Below are positions 57,855-64,000 of a stretch of DNA of 64,000 nt, piece by piece. Under the pieces are notes generated by a model that did not search any database, was not told the origin of the DNA, and was given only the letters and a program-made list of their open reading frames with translations. Location: contig NZ_CANMZM010000001.1 of assembly GCF_947502395.1 (NCBI RefSeq), positions 434,001 through 498,000 on the forward strand, read 5' to 3'. This stretch comes from an uncultured Erythrobacter sp. GTDB lineage: Bacteria; Pseudomonadota; Alphaproteobacteria; Sphingomonadales; Sphingomonadaceae. Both the position numbers and the translations under genes were made by a program. Within the stretch, counting starts at the first letter, position 1. Each line of letters opens with the position of its first letter.

Positions 57855-58583
57855 TTAGTCGGTCACAGTACCATCACGACATTCAGCTAGCTCTAAAGCA
57901 ATGATTTGAGCGATTCGTTGAGCCGCGACCCGACCGGAGCCGAAGGCCAAATGTGGGATATTCACCTGATGTTCTGCGTCACGCTCGTCACCTTTGCCTG
58001 ACGCGCATCCAGGGGCAATAATGCCGTCTTTGTGAGACCAGATCGCAACCGTGTGAACCGGCGGCTTTACACTTGGATCATCAGGCAGATTGGGCTTTGT
58101 CACTGTGTGGTCATTAAGTGCATTATAAATCCTCCACGCATTGTTAGCCTGCCGGTCGCCTGAAAAAGGGGTGCCCAGCGTTACAACCATTTTCACTAGT
58201 TCTGGATGCCTCTGCGCTAATACGCGGGCGTAGATACCGCCAAGGCTCCACCCGACGATCACCACAGGTCCACCGTGGCGTTCGTGCATTTGTTCGAGTC
58301 CGATCCGCCCTCTCTCAAGCCTCTCAGCAGTGACGCCAGTCAAGAACCCAAAGCCTGAAGGATAGGTCGGAAAACCGCTCGCAGCCAAAGTACGGCGAAG
58401 CAGGCTGGTTGTGCCATCATTTGATAGCAGGCCTGGTATGACCATAACCGGAGGCGGATCGCCCTCGAGCTTGAAATCGAGTTCAACCATTTTTGCGCTT
58501 CTGAACTGGCTTGCCGCGATCACTGGAAGCCATGGCAGCTCTCTCACCAAGAGCCCAAAGGACGGAGGTTTTACCCTGCTCAT
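57855..58583 (-). CDS. Alpha/beta-hydrolase, lipase-like
   Basis: 242 residues. The nucleophile elbow is VGWSLGGIYARVLAQ, with Ser in GWSLGG. The oxyanion strand is PVMVIPGLLSNDGTTSLL. A likely Asp is in SHKDGII and the His in NIPHLAFGSG. The form is that of small esterases or lipases that act on acyl esters. No signal peptide is seen, so it is probably cytoplasmic. ATG 58583 overlaps the GNAT gene stop by one base (TGATG). Downstream of fabA-fabB it may act on acyl chains, but that is inference. Confidence 0.8.
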   Translation of the reverse strand: MSRVKPPSFGLLVRELPWLPVIAASQFRSAKMVELDFKLEGDPPPVMVIPGLLSNDGTTSLLRRTLAASGFPTYPSGFGFLTGVTAERLERGRIGLEQMHERHGGPVVIVGWSLGGIYARVLAQRHPELVKMVVTLGTPFSGDRQANNAWRIYNALNDHTVTKPNLPDDPSVKPPVHTVAIWSHKDGIIAPGCASGKGDERDAEHQVNIPHLAFGSGRVAAQRIAQIIALELAECRDGTVTD

Positions 58584-59035
58584 CAGATGCTTAACGAATA
58601 AAGCTTGTTGAACTCACCCGGTTGATAGCCAGCAAAGGACCCGCAAGGCTCAAACCCAAAACTCTTGTAGAGCGCCACAGCAGCCTCGAAAACATCGCCC
58701 GAACCTGTTTCCAGCTTGATCTCAGATAAATCCAATTGGCGTGCGTGTTCGATCAGATGTGTCAGCATAGCCTTCCCAGCGCCATTCCCTCTGGCTTTAG
58801 GATGCGCACGCATTGACTTGATTTCGCCAAAGTCGTCGTGGGATCGAAGCGCACCGATGGAAAGCAACTGATCCCCCTCCCACGCCGCAAACACATCAAT
58901 ATCGGGTTGCTTCAAGCCGCTTAGATCGAGCACATGGCAAGTACCCGGCGGAGAAAACGCCTCCATCTCATCATGATGGAGCTCCAGCAGCGCAATGACT
59001 TCGGGTTCCGATAAGTCAGTCCGCCGAATCTCCAT
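58583..59035 (-). CDS. GNAT-family N-acetyltransferase
   Basis: 150 residues with the GNAT fold. Motif A is IKSMRAHPKARGNGAGKAMLTHL (Q/RxxGxG/A seen as RGNGAG), and the later motif LETGSGDVFEAAVALYKSFGF is typical of the ElaA/PhnO-like group of small acetyltransferases. The acceptor substrate is unknown. It begins eight bases after the fabB stop and overlaps the lipase gene, so it is probably co-expressed with fatty acid genes. Confidence 0.86.
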   Translation of the reverse strand: MEIRRTDLSEPEVIALLELHHDEMEAFSPPGTCHVLDLSGLKQPDIDVFAAWEGDQLLSIGALRSHDDFGEIKSMRAHPKARGNGAGKAMLTHLIEHARQLDLSEIKLETGSGDVFEAAVALYKSFGFEPCGSFAGYQPGEFNKLYSLSI

Positions 59036-59043
59036 TGCCTAAA

Positions 59044-60273
59044 TCAACCCCGGTACTTTGACATCAGCATCGAGCCATTGGTCCCACCAAATCCAAAGCT
59101 ATTCGTCATAACTGTATCGAGCCCAGCGTTCTCAATGAGGCTAGTCGCGATCTCTTCGGGCTTGAGCGCTGGATCAAGAGTTTCTACGTTGATGGATGGA
59201 ATGATGAAGTCATTCTCCAAAGCAAGCAGGCAATAAACCGCCTCTTGTGCTCCGGTTGCGCCCTGGCTGTGCCCGGTCATCGACTTTGTCGAGCTAACTG
59301 GTGGAGTTGAACCATCGCCAAATACGCGGCGCACAGCTTCGATCTCGCCGACATCGCCGACTGGGGTCGAAGTGCCGTGAGCATTGATGTAGCTGACCTT
59401 GCGACCCTCTGGCAGGGTCCTGAGGGCACCGGCCATCGCACGCTCACCACCCTCGCCCGATGGAGCAACCATGTCTGCACCGTCCGATGTGGCGCAAAAG
59501 CCAGTGACTTCAGCATAAATCTTCGCTCCGCGCGCTTGAGCGTGTTCAAGGCTTTCAAGCACAACCATGGCACCGCCCCCGCCGATCACAAAGCCATCGC
59601 GGTCTGCATCGAAAGCACGGCTCGCGCGCTCGGGCGTGTCATTGTATTTGCTCGACATCGCGCCCATTGCATCAAACAGGCAGGAAAGTGTCCAATCGAG
59701 CTCTTCGCCGCCCCCGCCAAACATCACATCCTGCAAGCCCAAAGCGATCTGCTGCGCGGCCATGCCGATGCAGTGAAGTGAAGTTGAGCACGCTGACGTG
59801 ATCGAGAAGTTCATTCCCTTGATATGGTACGCCGTTGCAAGGTTTGCGCTCACGGTGGAAGACATGGTCTTTGGCACTGCAAGCGGCCCGATACGCTTCG
59901 TCGCGCCTGTTTTCAAAACTGTCTGGTGTGCTGCCAGCATCGCGGAAGTAGAAGGGCCGCCAGACCCAGCGATCACCCCAGTCATCGGGTTGATCACGTC
60001 TTTTTCTTCAAGTCCCGCATCTGCGATTGCCTGACCCATCGCGATATAAGCGTAGGCCGCGCCCGGACCCATGAAGCGCAATGTGCGCTTGTCCACCTGC
60101 TCTTTGATGTCGAGATCAATTGCACCCGCAACTTGCGAGCGGAAACCGTGTTCGGCCATGTCTTCGTTGAAGGTGATGCCCGATTTCCCGGACTTGAGTG
60201 ATGCCCTCACCTCTTCGGCATTATTCCCGATTGAGGAGACAATCCCCAGCCCTGTTATTACTACGCGGCGCAT
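59044..60273 (-). CDS. fabB: Beta-ketoacyl-ACP synthase I
   Basis: 409-residue thiolase-fold condensing enzyme that elongates acyl-ACP with malonyl-ACP and is needed for unsaturated fatty acid synthesis with FabA. The active-site Cys162 is in [11 protein letters not shown], and the His residues are in [12 protein letters not shown] and [10 protein letters not shown]. Closest in form to FabB ([23 protein letters not shown]). It follows fabA by 47 bases. Confidence 0.95.
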   Translation of the reverse strand: MRRVVITGLGIVSSIGNNAEEVRASLKSGKSGITFNEDMAEHGFRSQVAGAIDLDIKEQVDKRTLRFMGPGAAYAYIAMGQAIADAGLEEKDVINPMTGVIAGSGGPSTSAMLAAHQTVLKTGATKRIGPLAVPKTMSSTVSANLATAYHIKGMNFSITSACSTSLHCIGMAAQQIALGLQDVMFGGGGEELDWTLSCLFDAMGAMSSKYNDTPERASRAFDADRDGFVIGGGGAMVVLESLEHAQARGAKIYAEVTGFCATSDGADMVAPSGEGGERAMAGALRTLPEGRKVSYINAHGTSTPVGDVGEIEAVRRVFGDGSTPPVSSTKSMTGHSQGATGAQEAVYCLLALENDFIIPSINVETLDPALKPEEIATSLIENAGLDTVMTNSFGFGGTNGSMLMSKYRG

Positions 60274-60320
60274 TATGTCCCCTTAATTTGCCAAGCGACC
60301 TGATAATACCCTTGTGGCGA

Positions 60321-60830
60321 TCATGCCTCAGACAGCGCAACTTTCATATCTTTGACTTGATAGATGACCTCACCGTCGGCCTCGACCCGGCCATCGGCCA
60401 CCCCCATTGTGAGGCGCCGAGTCTGCACAGCCTTGGTGAAATCCACAAAATATTTCAGCATCTTGCGATCAGGACGTACCATCCCGGTAAGCTTCACTTC
60501 ACCCACTCCAAGAGCATATCCGCGCCCCTGCCAACCGCGCCATCCCAGATTAAATCCAGTGAGTTGCCAAAGGCCATCAAGGCCTAGGCAGCCCGGCATA
60601 ATCGGGTTGCCAGGAAAATGGCAATCGAAGAACCAGAGATCAGGATTTATGTCGTATTCGGCGACAATATGGCCCTTCCCATGCTCGCCGCCATCGCCGG
60701 AAACATCGGTAATCCGGTCCATCATCAGCATTGGTGGAGCAGGCAATTGCGCATTGCCGGGGCCAAAAAGTTCCCCCCGGGCGCACTTCAACAGATCTTC
60801 GCGATCAAAATGGGTTGGAAAGTCCATCAT
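60321..60830 (-). CDS. fabA: 3-hydroxydecanoyl-ACP dehydratase/isomerase
   Basis: 169 residues. It dehydrates 3-hydroxydecanoyl-ACP and isomerises trans-2- to cis-3-decenoyl-ACP, the branch point for anaerobic-type unsaturated fatty acids. The active-site pair His71 and Asp85 lies in [23 protein letters not shown] 60830 (or the adjacent 60827) is the start that gives the usual length; the frame is open to 60890. It heads the fabA-fabB-GNAT-lipase operon. The 116 bases upstream show no clear operator. Confidence 0.96.
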   Translation of the reverse strand: MMDFPTHFDREDLLKCARGELFGPGNAQLPAPPMLMMDRITDVSGDGGEHGKGHIVAEYDINPDLWFFDCHFPGNPIMPGCLGLDGLWQLTGFNLGWRGWQGRGYALGVGEVKLTGMVRPDRKMLKYFVDFTKAVQTRRLTMGVADGRVEADGEVIYQVKDMKVALSEA

Positions 60831-60946
60831 GCCCGTCCGGGCTCCTCGATTACTGACATTAGTGTTAGGGCGGCGACTAGCACCCCGCATGGGTGATGGA
60901 AAGACCGCAAGGTTAGCTCGTTGAAAACTGTTGGGGTAAGCTAGGG

Positions 60947-61675
60947 CTAGGCGTTGGAGCAGGCCTCAATTTGGTCGGGTTCCAAACGTTTCTCACTACG
61001 TTCAAATCGAGTGAAATAGCTTGTGAGGTCCGGGCGCTCGACAAACTCGACCAGTTTGTAGCCCACCGCTTCAAGCTCGCAGAAAAGAAGCTTCGGGGGA
61101 ATACCCCCTGCATTGGTGGGCCGGTCATACTCGACAATTATCACCTGTCCGCCCTCAGCAAGCGCAGGCCACATACGCCACATAAAGGCATAGGGCTCGG
61201 TCACCTCACTGTAGACGTGGACAAGAAAAATCCTATCAAAACTATCTGTGGGAAGTTGGGGGTCATCGGTCTCACCGAGCTTGATCGAGATATTTTCAAG
61301 CCGTTCGCGCTCTACCCTTCGGCCGAGCCGCTCCAGCGCTTCGCGATCAATATCTTGAGCAAGCACTCGGCCTGCTTCGCCGACGCGGGTGCCAAGGCGC
61401 ACGGTGTAGTAGCCCTCTCCGGCCCCGATATCGGCGACGGTCATCCCATCTGTGATATTGGCCAAATCCATCACCGCCTGCGCTTCGCCCCTTTCTTCCC
61501 GGGCATCCTCATTAGGGAATGGATCCACGCCGGCAGCTGCCCCGTTGGGTACCGGACGATCAGGTGGCGGGAATTCTGCTACACTTTCCGGTCTGTCCGA
61601 AACAGGAGTATCACAACCGGCAAGCGACAAACCTGCCACCCCAATCAAACTGAACATGGCGCGACGAGAGGTCAT
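60947..61675 (-). CDS. Lipoprotein with class I SAM-methyltransferase fold
   Basis: 242 residues. The N-terminus [21 protein letters not shown] is a lipoprotein signal (lipobox LAGC, Cys21) preceded by a twin-Arg-like RR. After a Pro-rich linker comes a Rossmann methyltransferase domain: [16 protein letters not shown] (SAM loop), [12 protein letters not shown] (acidic end of strand 2) and [15 protein letters not shown] is not known in the periplasm, so either the domain is used differently or export is partial. The start overlaps the caspase-like stop as ATGA. Target unknown. Confidence 0.85.
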   Translation of the reverse strand: MTSRRAMFSLIGVAGLSLAGCDTPVSDRPESVAEFPPPDRPVPNGAAAGVDPFPNEDAREERGEAQAVMDLANITDGMTVADIGAGEGYYTVRLGTRVGEAGRVLAQDIDREALERLGRRVERERLENISIKLGETDDPQLPTDSFDRIFLVHVYSEVTEPYAFMWRMWPALAEGGQVIIVEYDRPTNAGGIPPKLLFCELEAVGYKLVEFVERPDLTSYFTRFERSEKRLEPDQIEACSNA

Positions 61676-62499
61676 GGGATTGGGAGCGTCCGCATTCCTG
61701 AGACAAACACATCAAACGCAAGATCGCCCTGTCGCCAAGGAGATTGTCGAGCATTTGTACGCCTATTCACGGCGACGGCCGTCTTCCGAAACACTTCGTC
61801 TAGCGACTGGCGACGATCAATTTGTTTTGCAAACTCAATTGCAAAAGGGCTGCCTTTTCCTGGTTGATCGCCATCCTCGGCCACATTTCCTGGTTCAGTC
61901 GAAAAAAATGCAACAGCAGAAAGTCCACGCAGATTGCCGAGCTGGGCAAGCCCATTTCCAGCGTCTGACATATCTTCCAAACGGATGAACCCAAGGCTGC
62001 GGCTCGCCCCGTCGATTGCAACGATATCCAGGTCCTTTTCAGGTTCCGCATCAAAATAGGGATTATCCCGGCACGCGTCGATCACGATTACCGCTCCGCG
62101 GGCACGATTGGTAATCTGAGTGATTAGGGCATCAAGCGGTATGAGTGAGACGCCGTCGGAACTCAGTAGGTAGTTCAGTCCGTCAAACTGAAACCCATGA
62201 CCGGCATAGTAGAACATGCCAATGTCATCACCAGACAGCGTGTCGAGCCACGCATTAAAGCCCACCTGCCATTCTTCGGCAGTCGGCTCTTCCAGAACAG
62301 TCATATCCCTGACAGTGGTTGAACCAAGGGAGGATTGGATAAGCCGCAAATCAGCCAATGGATTGGCAAGACGCAAGTCCTCGTCCCCAGCTTCCTCATA
62401 ATTCGAAGCGATCAGGAGCACTTTGACTTCCGCTTGCGCCACATCTGGCAGAGCCGCCAAAGCCAGCATCAGCACACTTAAGAAACGCATCACCACCAT
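61672..62499 (-). CDS. Exported caspase-like (peptidase C14/metacaspase) protein
   Basis: 275 residues. A signal peptide ([20 protein letters not shown], cut near AQAE) precedes a caspase-fold domain. The dyad is visible: His101 in MFYYAGHGFQF and Cys143 in IVIDACRDNPYF. The fold begins at VKVLLIASNYEEAGDEDLRL, as in bacterial caspase-like proteins. An acidic region is typical of Arg/Lys-specific metacaspases, but specificity is not certain. The ATG overlaps the upstream stop by one base (TGATG), and the stop overlaps the methyltransferase ATG. It may act on envelope proteins. Confidence 0.88.
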   Translation of the reverse strand: MVVMRFLSVLMLALAALPDVAQAEVKVLLIASNYEEAGDEDLRLANPLADLRLIQSSLGSTTVRDMTVLEEPTAEEWQVGFNAWLDTLSGDDIGMFYYAGHGFQFDGLNYLLSSDGVSLIPLDALITQITNRARGAVIVIDACRDNPYFDAEPEKDLDIVAIDGASRSLGFIRLEDMSDAGNGLAQLGNLRGLSAVAFFSTEPGNVAEDGDQPGKGSPFAIEFAKQIDRRQSLDEVFRKTAVAVNRRTNARQSPWRQGDLAFDVFVSGMRTLPIP

Positions 62500-63533
62500 C
62501 AGAGTCTAAATGATAGGCCTAAGTTGAACCCATGATTGACCCGAGCGTCGGAAAAGCTCTGATCGCCAGACACGGGAAAAAAGAGAACTGCGCGATATCG
62601 CATATCAAGCGCTAGAGAATCAGAGAGAATGAACTGTGCTCCGACCGCGATATCAGGGCCAAAGCTAATCTCGTCCGGATTCTCGAAATCGGAATTCACT
62701 TCGTCAGCTGCAATGCTGAGCGGCCTCGTGATAATCCTTGCCGTGTAAGCGGGCTGATAGCTTGCGTGGAGCATACCATTGGCAAAGGCCACCGCATTCT
62801 CCGCGAAGGGCGCGAACATTGTTGCCCCGGCTCTTGCGCTGAATGTGGTGAGTTCAGCTTCGTTCGTGGTCGCGAACTCCAACACTCCGGACTCCGGCGG
62901 AACAAACATGCCCATTTCTTGGGTCAGAATTTCCGAGGGGATGTTACCGGTCTGCGCACTGCGAATATTGATCTCTGCATCGGCCTCGATCCGTTCAAAG
63001 CGAACGCCGGCAAAGATGGCAAACTGCTCATTCTGACGCCTTTGCCAAGTCGCCTCCAGGTCAATTCTCTCATAATCGACCGCCCCGGCAAGTATTTGAG
63101 TGGCGATGTCTGTGATACTCGTATCGCCCACCGTAAGAGTCGATGTTGTCGAAGAAAGAAGATCAATCGTGCCCGAGCCTTCACCATATCCTGCAGACAA
63201 AGTGAAACGATCGCGGTCATCGCCGAAATTGATCATCCCTCCAACCATTGCGAAACCAATTTGGTTTGCAGTCACACCTTCACCCTCAAAGGTCGTATCG
63301 AAGGTTACGTCATCGGTCTGAAAAACGTCGCGCAAGTTTTGCAAGAAAACTTCATCGCCCCGGCGCGCGATCAAAGCTTGATCACTTCCATCGGAGGTAC
63401 GCAGATTAGAGTTATCAAAATAATAGGCAACGCGCGGCCCGACAATCACATCTGCGGCAGCGGGGTGAGCGCTTGCGGCCACGATTGCGCACAGTCCGAT
63501 CTTAATCCAGTTCTTACTCGACATCCTCGACAT
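62499..63533 (-). CDS. Outer-membrane beta-barrel-like protein
   Basis: 344 residues. ATG 63533 is chosen because AGGAGA lies eight bases upstream; ATG 63524 has no room for a ribosome-binding site. The signal peptide ([21 protein letters not shown]) is followed by alternating polar and hydrophobic strands, and the last residue group LSFRL fits a barrel C-terminus, although it ends in Leu and not Phe. No porin family is recognised. It starts inside prfB, overlapping by 20 bases, and its stop overlaps the caspase-like gene. Confidence 0.72.
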   Translation of the reverse strand: MSRMSSKNWIKIGLCAIVAASAHPAAADVIVGPRVAYYFDNSNLRTSDGSDQALIARRGDEVFLQNLRDVFQTDDVTFDTTFEGEGVTANQIGFAMVGGMINFGDDRDRFTLSAGYGEGSGTIDLLSSTTSTLTVGDTSITDIATQILAGAVDYERIDLEATWQRRQNEQFAIFAGVRFERIEADAEINIRSAQTGNIPSEILTQEMGMFVPPESGVLEFATTNEAELTTFSARAGATMFAPFAENAVAFANGMLHASYQPAYTARIITRPLSIAADEVNSDFENPDEISFGPDIAVGAQFILSDSLALDMRYRAVLFFPVSGDQSFSDARVNHGFNLGLSFRL

Positions 63534-64000
63534 CAACGGTCTCTCCTGTCACGCGCTGCGCCAATGCCGCAGATATGTAATCATCAATATCACCGTCTAG
63601 CACCCGGTCAGGTGAGGAGCTGGTGACGCCCGTGCGAAGGTCTTTGACCATCTGATAGGGTTGGAGGACGTAAGAGCGGATTTGGTGTCCCCAGCCAATC
63701 TCACTCTTTTCCTGATACTCACCTGAAGCCGCTGCCTCACGCGCGGCCATTTCCCGTTCGAATAGCCGTGCTTTGAGCATATTCATTGCGGTGGCGCGGT
63801 TCTTATGTTGTGAACGGTCGTTCTGACTCGCCACCACTATGCCTGTAGGCTGGTGGGTGATGCGGACAGCGGAATCTGTTGTGTTGACGTGCTGACCGCC
63901 TGCGCCTGAGGCGCGGTAAGTATCGATCTTGAGGTCCGCTGGATTGATCTCGATATCGATGTCGTCTTCGATCACAGGATAGACCCAGACCGAGGAGAAG
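63514..64000 (-). CDS. prfB: Peptide chain release factor 2, 5' end outside window
   Basis: About 162 C-terminal residues are seen; the frame runs to the end of the window, and the N-terminus lies beyond it. The GGQ motif is in [20 protein letters not shown], and the catalytic-domain continuation [21 protein letters not shown] is typical of RF2. RF2 releases peptides at UGA and UAA. The programmed frameshift site found in many prfB genes would lie outside the window. Its 3' end overlaps the start of the beta-barrel gene. Confidence 0.95.
   Translation of the reverse strand, partial: FSSVWVYPVIEDDIDIEINPADLKIDTYRASGAGGQHVNTTDSAVRITHQPTGIVVASQNDRSQHKNRATAMNMLKARLFEREMAAREAAASGEYQEKSEIGWGHQIRSYVLQPYQMVKDLRTGVTSSSPDRVLDGDIDDYISAALAQRVTGETVDVEDVE

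Overview
The window looks like a stretch of chromosome from an alphaproteobacterium of the order Sphingomonadales, most likely Erythrobacteraceae (Erythrobacter-like). The reasons are: an alphaproteobacterial SOS box (GTTC-N7-GTTC) in front of lexA; trpE, trpG, trpD and trpC followed by moaC-moeA-lexA-comEC-gltX-gltA; a nuo operon that continues into birA-coaX-rnj; DUF1178, DUF1467 and DUF2336 families; and a coniferyl-aldehyde-dehydrogenase-type enzyme. Almost all of it is ordinary, densely packed chromosome. I see no prophage, insertion sequence, CRISPR array or rRNA. There is one tRNA, tRNA-Arg(CCT).

Layout. 1-4.6 kb: the 3' part of a BNR/VPS10-type repeat protein, a PepSY membrane protein and an exported gamma-glutamyltranspeptidase. 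4.7-10.6 kb: tRNA-Arg, then DUF1178, a nitrilase-family amidase, grxC, pyrG, secG and tpiA on the minus strand, with a plus-strand hsp20 that may be controlled by a ROSE-type RNA thermometer. 10.9-21.3 kb: ppiD, then trpE, an inserted lipoprotein gene and an inserted prolyl iminopeptidase gene, trpG, trpD, trpC, moaC, moeA and lexA. 21.3-26.4 kb: comEC (minus), gltX and gltA. 26.5-33.2 kb: an accessory cluster, the least explained part of the window. It holds a histidine-kinase-like protein whose phospho-acceptor His is Pro, a DUF2336-like protein, a nucleotidyltransferase-like/membrane fusion, an Hpt-like protein whose His is Leu, and a divergent 857-residue membrane coiled-coil protein.

33.2-52.4 kb: one roughly 19-kb minus-strand run, nuoA-B-C-D-E-F-G-H-I-J-K-L-M-N-birA-coaX-rnj-DUF1467, with many 1-14 base overlaps. 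It encodes the whole of respiratory complex I followed by cofactor enzymes and an RNase. Six tiny, mostly hydrophobic protein genes (31-71 codons) lie between nuoD and nuoG, joined to their neighbours by ATGA/GTGA or longer overlaps. A BIME-like pair of inverted palindromes lies between nuoG and nuoH. 52.6-60.8 kb: a GST-family gene, an aldehyde dehydrogenase, a thiolase, an SH3-domain protein, a D-2-hydroxyacid dehydrogenase, and fabA-fabB followed by GNAT and lipase genes. 60.9-64 kb: prfB (5' part outside the window) overlapping an outer-membrane-protein-like gene, an exported caspase-like protease and a lipoprotein with a methyltransferase fold, all four overlapping.

The best candidates for undescribed biology are (i) the phosphorelay-like cluster in which both histidines are missing, (ii) the string of micro-proteins inside the nuo operon and (iii) the prfB-linked beta-barrel/caspase/exported-methyltransferase cassette. 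All calls come from reading sequence and motifs; no database search was run.
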